Shown in pieces: positions 8,768 through 18,344 of a stretch of DNA of 64,000 nucleotides. Below the pieces are notes generated by a model. That model made no database searches, was not told where the DNA came from, and worked only from the letters and a program-made list of their open reading frames with translations. Numbering within the stretch: position 1 is the first letter of the stretch; each line of letters begins with the position of its first letter. Origin of the DNA: Sporomusa malonica (GTDB lineage Bacteria > Bacillota > Negativicutes > Sporomusales > Sporomusaceae); the NCBI RefSeq assembly GCF_900176355.1, contig NZ_FWXI01000016.1, positions 58,892-122,891 on the forward strand, given 5' to 3'. Both the position numbers and the translations under genes were made by a program.

Positions 8768-10939
8768 ATGGCCGAATTAACCTCGCTTCACCAGGTTGCT
8801 CTAAAGATAATGAGCCAATTAGACATAAATAATCTACTTGAAGACATAGTGATAAGGGCAATGACAACAGTTGGGGCGACTGATGGGTTTGTTGATTTGT
8901 TTGATGATGAATTACAGGCAATGGTTACCCGTACTGGCGTAGGTGCTTACTCCAAGCTAATCGGCAGTACCACAAATTTTACCCAAGGTATTAGCGGCAT
9001 TGTTTGGAGTTCGGGGTTAACAAATGTCTCGAATGAAGAGCACAATATAGATGTCAACGCTGACTGGCTGGCAGCTAAGCCTAAGTCAGCTATCGGTATA
9101 CCTCTTAAAACCGGGACCAAGGTAACCGGTGTTCTCGGTGTAGGTTTTTTTCAGGAAAGCCGCCACTTTACACCCGCAGTTATCGAATGGCTTAATAAGT
9201 TTGCTGACTTAGTGTCGATTGCCCTTAATAATGCCTCCTTGCACACTGCTGTCCAAAAAGAATTACTTGTTCGCAAATGGGTAGAGGAGGCGCTCCAGAC
9301 TACACAAGATCGGTATAGAACATTAGTAGATAATATAGGAGTTGGGGTCACACTAATTAATCGCAATATGGAAATCATTTCAACGAATACCCAATTAACA
9401 AAATGGTTTCCTAACATTGACATTAATAAACGCCCAAAATGCCATCAAGCTTTTGAGAGCAGGTTTGAAATCTGTGAGAACTGCCCAGTGTCAAAAACCT
9501 TTCATGACGGAAGTATTAATGAAAAGATAACCACGCCAGTCGTAGATGGGGTGACCAAGTGTTATCGTGTAGTGTCGTGGCCTGTAATGGGTAGGGATGG
9601 CATTGTTAGCGAAGTAATTGAGATGGTAGAAGACATTTCTGAGAGACGCCAAACTGAGGAGCAATTACTGAAACTATCCCGTGCTGTAGATCAAAGTTCT
9701 AGCGGTGTGCTTATTACTGATGTACACGGAAATATCGAATATACAAACAGGAAGTTTAGCAAAATAACAGGCTATAGTTCTGAGGAGGTCTCCGGGAAAA
9801 GTACCAGGTTACTAAAATCAGGTTTGGTGTCTGAAGAGATTTATAAATCGCTATGGAATACGGTCCTCGCAGGTAAAGAATGGCGTGGCGAACTGTACAA
9901 TCGGAAAAAAGATGGCAAACTCTACTGGGCGTGGGCGTCAATCTCACCTATCAGAAGCAGTAGTAATGAAATAACCCATTTTGTGGCCATTCAAGAGGAT
10001 ATAACCCTAAGAAAGAAGATGGAAGAAGAAATAAAGAAGACGAATCTGCAGTTACAGGAGACTTTAGATACGCTTGGGCGTACCCAATCTCAATTGATTC
10101 AACAGGAAAAGCTTGCGGGAATAGGACAGCTAGCGGCTGGGGTAGCTCATGAAATCAATAACCCGCTTGGGTTCGTAATAAGTAACTTTGATACACTTGC
10201 AAAATATTTAGACCGAATTGGCGATACATTAACCGTCTACCGCGATTGGAAGTCGGATATGGAAAAAAGTTCAGACCCTAACATCCAGGATTGGGTTAGT
10301 AAGCTGGATAAAACAGAAAAGGAGAAAAAGGTTAAGTTAATCTTAGAAGATCTGCCTGACTTAATTAAAGAATCTAACAATGGCCTTGACCGCGTTAGCA
10401 AGATCGTAAAAGAACTCAGAGCTTTTTCGCGGGTAGATAATCAAAATAATTTCGAAGACTACGATGTAAATGCAGGCATAGAAAGTACACTGCTGGTTGC
10501 AAGAAACGAAATAAAATACTGGGCCGAGGTCGAGATAGAACTTGGGAATATTCCGTTAATACAAGCAGTTGGCGGGGCAATAAATCAGGTTTTTCTGAAT
10601 ATATTCGTTAATGCAGCTCAGGCTATTAAACTCAAAAATACTGAAAGTCTTGGCTTGATCCGTATTAAAACTTATAGTGACGAAAAAAACATCTATTGCG
10701 AAATTACGGATTCAGGAATAGGAATTCCCGCGGATCAAGTGAATAAGATATTCAATCCGTTTTTTACAACCAAACCTGTTGGGCAAGGAACTGGTCTGGG
10801 ATTAAGCATATCCTACGATATTATTATTACAAAACATCATGGTGACATAAATGTAACTAGTCGTGTAGGGGTGGGGACAACCTTTACTATAAAGCTGCCT
10901 ATTAAACAAGTAGCTCATTGGAGTAAGGAACCGGAATAG
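8768..10939 (+). CDS. GAF/PAS/PAS sensor histidine kinase
   Basis: A 723-residue soluble kinase with a GAF domain at about 1-155, PAS domains at about 180-295 and 300-415, a coiled linker, a histidine-kinase dimerisation region with His461 in AHEINNPLGF, and an HATPase_c domain (DSGIGIPAD, GTGLGLSI). The start is ATG 8768, since GGGGG lies 6 bases upstream; the in-frame TTG at 8753 overlaps that site. The long insert between the H box and the N region (around KLDKTEKEKKVK) resembles the class of kinases with long helical DHp domains. No membrane segment is seen. A terminator follows, so it ends this two-gene unit. Confidence 0.87.
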   Translation: MAELTSLHQVALKIMSQLDINNLLEDIVIRAMTTVGATDGFVDLFDDELQAMVTRTGVGAYSKLIGSTTNFTQGISGIVWSSGLTNVSNEEHNIDVNADWLAAKPKSAIGIPLKTGTKVTGVLGVGFFQESRHFTPAVIEWLNKFADLVSIALNNASLHTAVQKELLVRKWVEEALQTTQDRYRTLVDNIGVGVTLINRNMEIISTNTQLTKWFPNIDINKRPKCHQAFESRFEICENCPVSKTFHDGSINEKITTPVVDGVTKCYRVVSWPVMGRDGIVSEVIEMVEDISERRQTEEQLLKLSRAVDQSSSGVLITDVHGNIEYTNRKFSKITGYSSEEVSGKSTRLLKSGLVSEEIYKSLWNTVLAGKEWRGELYNRKKDGKLYWAWASISPIRSSSNEITHFVAIQEDITLRKKMEEEIKKTNLQLQETLDTLGRTQSQLIQQEKLAGIGQLAAGVAHEINNPLGFVISNFDTLAKYLDRIGDTLTVYRDWKSDMEKSSDPNIQDWVSKLDKTEKEKKVKLILEDLPDLIKESNNGLDRVSKIVKELRAFSRVDNQNNFEDYDVNAGIESTLLVARNEIKYWAEVEIELGNIPLIQAVGGAINQVFLNIFVNAAQAIKLKNTESLGLIRIKTYSDEKNIYCEITDSGIGIPADQVNKIFNPFFTTKPVGQGTGLGLSISYDIIITKHHGDINVTSRVGVGTTFTIKLPIKQVAHWSKEPE

Positions 10940-10977
10940 TAGTTACCATTTAGAATAATGAAAAAGCAAAAAAATAT

Positions 10978-11022
10978 ATCACTGTACGATTTTAATATAC
11001 AATTTCGTACAGTGATTTTTTT
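10978..11022 (+). terminator. intrinsic terminator
   Basis: ATCACTGTACGA (10978-10989) pairs perfectly with TCGTACAGTGAT (11005-11016) and is followed by a T run. Confidence 0.85.
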
Positions 11023-11031
11023 ATTTATATA

Positions 11032-11084
11032 TTGACATGAGCTATTGTTCTATGTAAAATTTAACCAAGAGGGCGAGTGCTCGC
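11032..11084 (+). promoter_or_regulatory. promoter and palindromic operator of the chemosensory operon
   Basis: TTGACA (11032-11037) and TAAAAT (11055-11060) are separated by 17 bp. The palindrome GCGAGTGCTCGC (11073-11084, 5+2+5) lies just after the predicted start point. This is the expected place for autorepression by the TetR-family protein encoded immediately downstream. Confidence 0.7.
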
Positions 11085-11106
11085 TCGCAATCGTATGGAG
11101 GCTAAT

Positions 11107-11706
11107 ATGGCGATATCATTACTTCATCGTAAAGAAAGTGTCGTTTTGACGGCTATTGAAATTATCGATGATTTGGGAATTCAAGGTTTGTCTACCAAAG
11201 AGTTAGCAAAAAGGCAGGAAATATCAGAAGGAACCTTATTTAAACATTTTAAAAGCAAAAATGAGATTATACTTGCCGTTTTAGACCATTTCTCAAAGTT
11301 TGATCTTGATATTTTTGAATCTACCTTGGCGCGTAGAGCTGAGAGTGAAAGAGCTATTGATATGATTCGTTTTTGGGTAGATGCTTATGCTACTTACTAT
11401 GAGAATTATCCAGCGATCACCGCGGTAGCTCAACTATATGATGTATTTAATTATGATGCGGTACTTAATAGCAAGGTAAAAGATATTTATGGCAAACGGC
11501 TAGGTTACCTCAAACAGATTATCGAGGATATTCAACATGCAGGAGAAATTAAGGCAACTATTGATGCTAGAATACTTGTTGATATTATTATCGGCAGCTT
11601 TAGAACAATTTGTTTAACTTGGCGTATGGAGGGGCGTAATTTCTCTTTAAGAGACAGGACGCTGTCATCACTTGATGTCATTGTAGAATTATTAAAGGCA
11701 AAATAA
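11107..11706 (+). CDS. TetR/AcrR-family transcriptional regulator
   Basis: A 199-residue protein with an N-terminal TetR helix-turn-helix (GLSTKELAKRQEISEGTLFKHF, about residues 25-46) and an all-helical ligand-binding C-terminal part. ATG 11107 is chosen because GGAGG ends 5 bases before it; the GTG at 11077 lies inside the operator palindrome. It is the first gene of a chemotaxis-like operon, which is unusual, and it presumably controls that operon in response to an unidentified small molecule. Confidence 0.88.
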   Translation: MAISLLHRKESVVLTAIEIIDDLGIQGLSTKELAKRQEISEGTLFKHFKSKNEIILAVLDHFSKFDLDIFESTLARRAESERAIDMIRFWVDAYATYYENYPAITAVAQLYDVFNYDAVLNSKVKDIYGKRLGYLKQIIEDIQHAGEIKATIDARILVDIIIGSFRTICLTWRMEGRNFSLRDRTLSSLDVIVELLKAK

Positions 11707-11730
11707 TAAATTCAGTGAGGTGTGGTTTAA

Positions 11731-12093
11731 ATGAAACGAGTTTTAATTGTAGACGATGCAGCCTTTATACGGCTTGCCTTGAAAACTATGCTGGAGAAAC
11801 ATGGTTTTCAGGTAGTAGGAGAAGCTGAAAACGGGGCCATTGGCGTAAAAAAGTACGAAGAGCTACAGCCTGACCTAATTACAATGGATATCACCATGCC
11901 TGAAATGACTGGAATCGAGGCACTTAAAGCTATAAAACAAAAAGATTCGAAAGCCAAGGTAGTCATGGTGTCCGCAATGGGGCAAGAGTCTTTTGTCAAG
12001 GATGCAATAATGAACGGGGCAAGTCATTTTCTAGTTAAGCCGCTAGTTGAAGAAAAGGTTATTAGTACTCTAACAAAAGTAGCCAACATGTAG
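11731..12093 (+). CDS. cheY: CheY-type single-domain response regulator
   Basis: A 120-residue receiver domain with acidic pocket D8-D9, phospho-acceptor D53 (TMDITMP), switch S81 and K103 (LVKPL). It lacks an output domain. It lies 24 bases after the TetR gene and 15 bases before cheA, so it is the natural acceptor of phosphate from that CheA. Whether it acts on a flagellar motor cannot be told; no flagellar gene is in the window. Confidence 0.93.
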   Translation: MKRVLIVDDAAFIRLALKTMLEKHGFQVVGEAENGAIGVKKYEELQPDLITMDITMPEMTGIEALKAIKQKDSKAKVVMVSAMGQESFVKDAIMNGASHFLVKPLVEEKVISTLTKVANM

Positions 12094-12108
12094 AGAAGTG
12101 GTGAAAAG

Positions 12109-14151
12109 ATGACAGATGGCTATACCTATGAGCCTATGCTAGAAATGTATATCTTTGAGACAAGTCAGTTGATCGAACAATTAGAGCAGGCCATTCTTGC
12201 AAGTGAAACTTCAGGTTGCTTTGACTCAACTGCTATTGGCGCGATATTTCGAATTATGCATACAATTAAAGGCTCTTCTGCAATGATGCTAGTCGATCAA
12301 GTATGCAATATCGCTCACGCAGTCGAAGATGTATTTTTTTTCATCCGTGAAAATAAAATAACTAACCTAGACTGTATTGTTTTAACAGATATTTTGCTGG
12401 AATGCTTAGATTTTATTAAAGCAGAAATGGAAAAACTGAAGGCTGGACAAGCAGCCGATGGCCATGCTGAGGAACTAAATTGTAAGATTAAAGAGTTTCT
12501 AGCGAATCTTGAACGGGAAAATCCTTCAGTAAAATCTATGGAAAAACCAGCCAAGAAACAACAGCAATATTTTATTATGCCGAGTAGAGCAAGCACTACA
12601 GAAAAGCAATATTACCAAGGGATCATCCGCTTTGACGAAGGCTGCGAAATGGAGAACATTCGAGCGTTTACTTTGGTGAATAGTTTACACGACATTGTAT
12701 ATGACATTGCCTATAGCCCGCAGGATATATTTGATAACGACGATACTGCTGAAGTCATTCGTCAAAATGGCTTTAAGGTCTCGTTCGCCTCAGAAAAGAC
12801 ATATGAGCAAGTACGGGAAGTTTTGTTAGACAACACAATGTTTCTAAAAGAACTGGAATTAACAAAGCTCGATAATGGCATTGGCAAAGAATTTATTGAC
12901 TTAGGAGCAGCTGACAGTGGTCCGAAGATACCTAATATTCCAGCAAAAAGTGAGGACAAGGTAGAAGAACTGCAGGCACAAACAAATCATCAGAACATTA
13001 TTAATGTTAATGTTGCTAAATTGGATCGGCTGATGGATTTGGTGGGCGAACTGGTGATTTCAGAGTCAATGGTGACGCAAAACCCAGATCTCAACGGTTT
13101 GGATATCGATAACTTCAAAAAAGCAGCACGCCAACTGAGGAAAATTACCAGCGAGCTGCAGGATACTGTCATGTCAATTCGCATGGTACCACTATCCACG
13201 ACCTTTCATAAGATGCATCGGATTGTGAGAGACATGCGTAAAAAGCTTGCTAAAGACGTCGAATTAGAGATTATTGGGGAAACCACGGAAGTGGATAAAA
13301 ACGTAATAGAAAACATCTCTGATCCTGTCATGCATCTGCTAAGAAATGCAATCGATCATGGAATAGAGCAAGCGGATGAAAGGGTTGCAGCAGGCAAACC
13401 GGCACAAGGGACAGTTACTTTGGAAGCGGTTAGTGTCGGTAGTGAAGTTCTGATTATCATCCGCGATGACGGTCGCGGCCTCAATAAAGAAAAGATACTT
13501 AAACGAGCCAAAGAGAAGAACCTGCTTGTAAGACCGGAAAGTGAGTTGACTGATAAAGAAATTTACTCATTTATCTTTTACCCTGGGTTTTCAACCAAGG
13601 ATAGTGTTACAGAGTTTTCCGGCAGGGGTGTGGGGATGGATGTTGTTACAAAAAATATCAACTCAATTGGCGGAACGGTACTAATCGATAGTGAATTAGG
13701 AAAAGGTACTTCAATTACTCTAAAAATCCCATTAACATTGGCGATTGTTGACGGTATGACAATTGGTGTAGGACAAGCCCGTTACACTATTCCAATTACA
13801 TCAATCCGAGAATCATTGAGGCCTCATGAGAAGGACATTATTTGTGATCCTGAGGGAAATGAGATGATGATGGTACGAGGGCACTGTTACCCAATAGTAA
13901 GGTTACACGAAATGTATAAAGTCAAAGCCGATGTTATAAACATTGCTGATGGAATTATTGTTATTGTTGAAACTGAACAGAAAACACTATGCATATTTGC
14001 TGACAGACTAATCGGTGAACATCAGGTAGTTGTAAAGGCGCTGCCTTTGTACATCAAGAGGATTCGGCCAATTCCAGGTATCGTTGGCTGTACACTGCTA
14101 GGCGACGGCAGTATCAGCCTCATTTTAGATGCCGGCGGAATTGCGGTTTAA
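12109..14151 (+). CDS. cheA: chemotaxis histidine kinase CheA
   Basis: A 680-residue kinase. It has a P1/HPt domain with His51 (IMHTIKGSSAMM), a variable middle segment that may be a P2-like docking region, a P3 dimerisation helix pair beginning near NVNVAKLDRLMDLVGEL, a P4 ATPase domain (HLLRNAIDHGIE, DDGRGL, GRGVGMDVV), and a C-terminal CheW-like P5 domain. It would phosphorylate the adjacent CheY and CheB. The stop overlaps the region carrying the cheW ribosome-binding site. Confidence 0.95.
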   Translation: MTDGYTYEPMLEMYIFETSQLIEQLEQAILASETSGCFDSTAIGAIFRIMHTIKGSSAMMLVDQVCNIAHAVEDVFFFIRENKITNLDCIVLTDILLECLDFIKAEMEKLKAGQAADGHAEELNCKIKEFLANLERENPSVKSMEKPAKKQQQYFIMPSRASTTEKQYYQGIIRFDEGCEMENIRAFTLVNSLHDIVYDIAYSPQDIFDNDDTAEVIRQNGFKVSFASEKTYEQVREVLLDNTMFLKELELTKLDNGIGKEFIDLGAADSGPKIPNIPAKSEDKVEELQAQTNHQNIINVNVAKLDRLMDLVGELVISESMVTQNPDLNGLDIDNFKKAARQLRKITSELQDTVMSIRMVPLSTTFHKMHRIVRDMRKKLAKDVELEIIGETTEVDKNVIENISDPVMHLLRNAIDHGIEQADERVAAGKPAQGTVTLEAVSVGSEVLIIIRDDGRGLNKEKILKRAKEKNLLVRPESELTDKEIYSFIFYPGFSTKDSVTEFSGRGVGMDVVTKNINSIGGTVLIDSELGKGTSITLKIPLTLAIVDGMTIGVGQARYTIPITSIRESLRPHEKDIICDPEGNEMMMVRGHCYPIVRLHEMYKVKADVINIADGIIVIVETEQKTLCIFADRLIGEHQVVVKALPLYIKRIRPIPGIVGCTLLGDGSISLILDAGGIAV

Positions 14152-14167
14152 TGAGAGGAGCAGGAGA

Positions 14168-14659
14168 ATGGCTGATATAGCTGGCCAAGCAAATGATGGA
14201 ATGGACGAAGATACCCAAAAAGGTAAATTTCTTACGTTCTCTTTAGGTAATGAATATTACGGACTAGAAATTTCGTATGTCACAGAAATTATTGGAATTC
14301 AACCGATTACTGAGATTCCGGAACTTCCCGACTATGTCAAAGGGATTGTGAATCTACGCGGCAAAATTGTGCCGGTAATGGATGTCCGGCTGCGTTTCAA
14401 AAAGCCGTTCCGGGAATACAATGACCGGACCTGCATAATTGTGATCGATATTAAAGATATTTCAATTGGACTTATTGTGGATAGTGTATCTGAAGTATTA
14501 ACTATTCCTGACAATAATATCGTTCCGCCACCTGATATGAAAGCTGCTCAAAATAAATATATTAAGGGAATTGGTAAGGTGGAGAGCGAGATTAAATTGC
14601 TGCTTGACTGTGAAAAACTGTTAACTGACGATGAAGCGACTAATTTCAGTAATCTATAA
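14168..14659 (+). CDS. cheW: chemotaxis coupling protein CheW
   Basis: A 164-residue CheW fold (FLTFSLGNEYYGLEI, GIVNLRGKIVPVMDV) that couples the chemoreceptor to CheA. The start is ATG 14168, behind AGAGGAG at 14154-14160. The longer open frame from 14129 overlaps the cheA end and has no ribosome-binding site. Confidence 0.93.
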   Translation: MADIAGQANDGMDEDTQKGKFLTFSLGNEYYGLEISYVTEIIGIQPITEIPELPDYVKGIVNLRGKIVPVMDVRLRFKKPFREYNDRTCIIVIDIKDISIGLIVDSVSEVLTIPDNNIVPPPDMKAAQNKYIKGIGKVESEIKLLLDCEKLLTDDEATNFSNL

Positions 14660-14677
14660 AAAGAGGGGAATGACAGC

Positions 14678-16393
14678 ATGAATTGGTTTAATAATCTAAA
14701 GATCGGCAAAAAACTCATCATCTCATTTATTGCAGTTGCTTTTCTGGCTGGGGTCGTAGGTATTGTGGGGATTGTTAATATTAAGAAGGTTGATGATAAC
14801 TTTGCGGATTTATTTATTAATTATGGCGTTGCCTCTGGTGATATTGGAGAGCTGGGTATCGCTTACCATGATAATCGTAGCGCAATACGGGATATCCTCA
14901 TCGAAAAAGGAAAAGATCGAAGCAAATATATAAACAAAATTAAAGAGAATGATCGGACCATTGCCAAATCAATGCAGCAGGTTGAAAAGACCCTCCAAAC
15001 AGAAGAAGGCCGGAGAATTTTTGCCGTAATGCAAGAAAATCTCAATAAGTACAATGCTGCTAGAGAGCGAGTCATTGCCATGGCTTTGGCCAATCAAGAA
15101 GATCAGGCGTATATATTATTTTGGGCAGAAGCAGGCGCTCCGGCGGGCGAAGTTTCTAAGGCAATTGATCAACTATTTCAATTAAAAGAAAGCGGTGGCG
15201 AAAAACTCTCAGCCGAATATTCGGCAACGACGCATACAACGGTTATCGTTATGATACTCGTAATTCTAGTTGCCGTGATTGCCGCAGTCGGGTTGGGAAT
15301 ATTTATCGCTCGCAGCATTAGTCGGCCAATCGGACAATTGGTTGAAGGGGCTAATCATATTGCAAACGGTGATTTAAACATTACTGTCGAGGCAACGACA
15401 AAAGATGAAATCGGTACTTTAGCCTCAACGTTCCGCACTATGGTCGATCAAATAAATGAGGTTATGCTTAACATTTCATCCGCAGCTGACCAAGTGGCTG
15501 CCGGGTCAAAACAGGTTTCAGACTCGAGCATGAGCTTATCGCAGGGAGCAACCGAGCAAGCGAGTTCGATCGAACAACTGACAGCATCGATTGAGGAAAT
15601 TTCTGTTCAGACCAAGCAGAATGCTCAAAGTGCCAACCAAGCTAATGAACTTGCGGAGAATGCAAAAACAAATGCGGCCCAGGGTAATTCGCAAATGCAA
15701 GAGATGCAAAAGGCCATGATAGAGATTAATGAATCATCCAGTAATATTTCTAAAATAATCAAGGTGATTGATGAGATTGCCTTTCAAACAAATATTCTTG
15801 CGCTGAACGCGGCCGTTGAGGCGGCACGCGCTGGCCAGCATGGTAAGGGCTTTGCCGTAGTTGCGGAAGAAGTACGTAACCTCGCAGCTCGATCAGCAAA
15901 TGCTGCCAAAGAAACGACGGCAATGATTGAAAGCTCTATTAAAAAAGTGGAGGACGGCACTAAGATTGCGAATGAAACGGCTCAGGCGTTAAATAAAATT
16001 GTCGGTGGGGTTACGGAGGTTGCCGCTTTGGTCAATAACATTGCTGTAGCGTCCAACGAGCAAGCAGCCGGTATTGCTCAAATTAACCAGGGGATTTCCC
16101 AGGTTTCACAAGTGGTGCAAAGTAATTCGGCAACCTCTGAAGAAAGTGCGGCAGCCAGTGAAGAACTCTCTAGTCAAGCCGAAATGCTCAAGGGAAATGT
16201 GAGTCGATTTAAACTCAAAAGAGAAAAGTATTCTCAAAAAGGGTATAGTGAACTTAATCCGGAAGTGCTAAAGGTACTTGAAGCCATGGCTGAAAAGAAA
16301 CGTCGGCAAAAGCCTTTTGAGGATACTGATTCTGAGGCTGGTTCAAAGAAAATCAAAATTGCATTAAGTGACCAGGAGTTTGGAAAGTATTAA
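14678..16393 (+). CDS. methyl-accepting chemotaxis protein
   Basis: A 571-residue transmembrane receptor. TM1 covers about residues 12-32, followed by a four-helix-bundle sensor region (about 33-185), TM2 (about 188-212), a HAMP domain (about 213-265), and a long cytoplasmic signalling hairpin whose conserved tip is [20 protein letters not shown]. It sits between cheW and cheR, so it is probably the dedicated receptor of this operon. Its C-terminus (DQEFGKY) is not the classic NWETF tether for CheR. Confidence 0.94.
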   Translation: MNWFNNLKIGKKLIISFIAVAFLAGVVGIVGIVNIKKVDDNFADLFINYGVASGDIGELGIAYHDNRSAIRDILIEKGKDRSKYINKIKENDRTIAKSMQQVEKTLQTEEGRRIFAVMQENLNKYNAARERVIAMALANQEDQAYILFWAEAGAPAGEVSKAIDQLFQLKESGGEKLSAEYSATTHTTVIVMILVILVAVIAAVGLGIFIARSISRPIGQLVEGANHIANGDLNITVEATTKDEIGTLASTFRTMVDQINEVMLNISSAADQVAAGSKQVSDSSMSLSQGATEQASSIEQLTASIEEISVQTKQNAQSANQANELAENAKTNAAQGNSQMQEMQKAMIEINESSSNISKIIKVIDEIAFQTNILALNAAVEAARAGQHGKGFAVVAEEVRNLAARSANAAKETTAMIESSIKKVEDGTKIANETAQALNKIVGGVTEVAALVNNIAVASNEQAAGIAQINQGISQVSQVVQSNSATSEESAAASEELSSQAEMLKGNVSRFKLKREKYSQKGYSELNPEVLKVLEAMAEKKRRQKPFEDTDSEAGSKKIKIALSDQEFGKY

Positions 16394-16397
16394 ACCA

Positions 16398-16430
16398 AAT
16401 TGAGGAGAGCTTTCGCTCTCCTCAATTTTA
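16398..16430 (+). terminator. intercistronic hairpin between the receptor gene and cheR
   Basis: AATTGAGGAGAGC (16398-16410) and GCTCTCCTCAATT (16415-16427) form a perfect 13-bp stem with a 4-base loop, followed by TTAAAA. It looks like a leaky terminator or RNA-stability element that would lower expression of cheR, cheB and the hybrid kinase relative to the receptor. Confidence 0.7.
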
Positions 16431-16446
16431 AAAGTTGGGTGATAGA

Positions 16447-17265
16447 ATGCTGGCGATAACTGATAAAGAGTTCACGCAGTTGGCAAGTTATATTAAGCTA
16501 AATTACGGGATTCACCTGCCTGAGCACAAAAAAACGTTAGTAGTGGGGCGTTTGCAGAACTTACTCCTGAGAGACAAACTGAGCTCTTTTAGTGAGTATT
16601 ATGACCAGGTAATTAATGATAAAACAGGTAAGTCTGCTAACTTGTTAGTCAATCTAATTACCACAAATCATACTTTTTTTATGCGCGAGTCTGACCATTT
16701 TGTCTACTTTAAGGAGAAAGTGTTGCCCTATCTGTCACGTGTTGTTCAAGATAGGGATTTACGGATATGGAGTGCAGGCTGCTCATCAGGAGAAGAGCCA
16801 TATACGGTAGCCATGTTTCTTGATGAGTATTTCGGCGCTAATAAGAAATTATGGGATACAAAGATTTTAGCCACAGATATATCCTCAAAAGTCCTGGAAA
16901 CTGCGCAAAAAGGCATATATAGTAATGAAGCTTTACTATTGCTCCCTAAGCATTGGCAAGCTAATTACTTTGAAAAGATAGATGACGAAAGCAGCAGGGT
17001 AGTTGCCAGCATCAGACAGGAAATTATCTTTCGTAAGTTTAATCTCATTAATCCGGTGTTCCCCTTTAAGAAGAAGTTTCACGTAATTTTTTGTCGGAAT
17101 GTGATGATCTATTTTGATGCACAAACCAAAAATGCACTTATCAATGCCTTCTATGCTTCATTGGTAAACGGTGGTTACCTCTTTATTGGACATTCGGAGT
17201 CTGTTAATCGCGAGATGTCAAAATTCCAATACGTAATGCCTGCTGTGTATCGAAAGGAACTATAA
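16447..17265 (+). CDS. cheR: chemoreceptor methyltransferase CheR
   Basis: A 272-residue protein with the CheR all-alpha N-terminal domain and an S-adenosylmethionine-binding domain (IWSAGCSSGEEPYT, FCRNVMIYF). It methylates glutamates of the MCP. ATG 16447 is preferred over TTG 16435, which has no site; GGGTGA gives a weak ribosome-binding site before the ATG. It is followed after one base by cheB. Confidence 0.93.
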   Translation: MLAITDKEFTQLASYIKLNYGIHLPEHKKTLVVGRLQNLLLRDKLSSFSEYYDQVINDKTGKSANLLVNLITTNHTFFMRESDHFVYFKEKVLPYLSRVVQDRDLRIWSAGCSSGEEPYTVAMFLDEYFGANKKLWDTKILATDISSKVLETAQKGIYSNEALLLLPKHWQANYFEKIDDESSRVVASIRQEIIFRKFNLINPVFPFKKKFHVIFCRNVMIYFDAQTKNALINAFYASLVNGGYLFIGHSESVNREMSKFQYVMPAVYRKEL

Positions 17266-17266
17266 G

Positions 17267-18295
17267 ATGGGTAAAATTAAAGTGATCGTTGTTGATGACT
17301 CTATGTTATATCGCGAAGTATTAGCAAAAGGACTATCGGCAGATATGGATATTGAGGTTGTTGCTAAGGCAGTCGATCCTTTTGACGCTCGTGATAAAAT
17401 TATCCAATTTCGACCAGATGTTATGACACTTGATGTGCAAATGCCCAAAATGAATGGTATTGAGTTTCTACGCCGGTTAATGCCCCAATATCCCTTGCCT
17501 GTAATTGTAATTAGTTCTATTAGCGAGGCTGTTTTTGACGCCGTTACTGTTGGGGCGGTTGATTTCGTGGCCAAACCTGATATTCAGTCCCCCAAAGGGG
17601 TCGAGAATTTCATTAATGAATTGATTATCAAAGTCAAAATGGCGGTGTACGCAAAACCAGCGCAGCTTAAATCAACAGGGGGTTCTACGCCTAGACTGAA
17701 TAATCATGGACTGCCTGACAGCAGTAAAATTATTGCAATTGGTGCTTCTACCGGCGGAACCGAGGCCATTTATAATATATTGAAACAATTGCCGCCCAAC
17801 ATGCCAGGTATTGTGATTGTCCAGCATATCCCTCCCGTGTTCTCGCGGATGTATGCTGAGCGTTTGAATGGTTCAACCGCATTTCAAGTAAAGGAAGCTC
17901 GGACAGGGGATACTATTTCTCCAGGAGAGGTATTGATCGCCCCAGGAAATGAACATATGAAGATCAAAAGATATAGTGACGGATTTAGGGTTAAATGCTA
18001 TGAGGGTGAAAAGGTAAGCGGACACTGCCCTTCGATTGATGAACTCTTTTCCTCTGTTGCCCAGGAAGCTGGCGCTAACAGTGTCGGAGTTATCCTTACA
18101 GGGATGGGGTTTGATGGGGCAAAGGGGCTTTTAGCCATGCGTAAGCAGGGAGCAAGAACAATTGGACAGGATGCGGAAACTTCCGTAGTCTATGGCATGC
18201 CCAAAGTCGCCTATAATATCGGCGCAGTAGAAAAACAGGTTGCGCTACAGAATGTACCGCAAGTCATCTGCTCAATGCTGGGATATGGTAAATGA
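17267..18295 (+). CDS. cheB: chemoreceptor methylesterase CheB
   Basis: A 342-residue protein with an N-terminal receiver (D10-D11, phospho-acceptor D56, K103) and a C-terminal methylesterase domain. The visible catalytic triad is S161 (GASTGG), H187 (VQHIPP) and D283 (GMGFDG). It reverses CheR methylation when phosphorylated by CheA. Confidence 0.95.
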   Translation: MGKIKVIVVDDSMLYREVLAKGLSADMDIEVVAKAVDPFDARDKIIQFRPDVMTLDVQMPKMNGIEFLRRLMPQYPLPVIVISSISEAVFDAVTVGAVDFVAKPDIQSPKGVENFINELIIKVKMAVYAKPAQLKSTGGSTPRLNNHGLPDSSKIIAIGASTGGTEAIYNILKQLPPNMPGIVIVQHIPPVFSRMYAERLNGSTAFQVKEARTGDTISPGEVLIAPGNEHMKIKRYSDGFRVKCYEGEKVSGHCPSIDELFSSVAQEAGANSVGVILTGMGFDGAKGLLAMRKQGARTIGQDAETSVVYGMPKVAYNIGAVEKQVALQNVPQVICSMLGYGK

Positions 18296-18344
18296 CTCGT
18301 AATCCAAAGCCAATTTTATTGTGAAAGTGCGGGTGACACGCAAG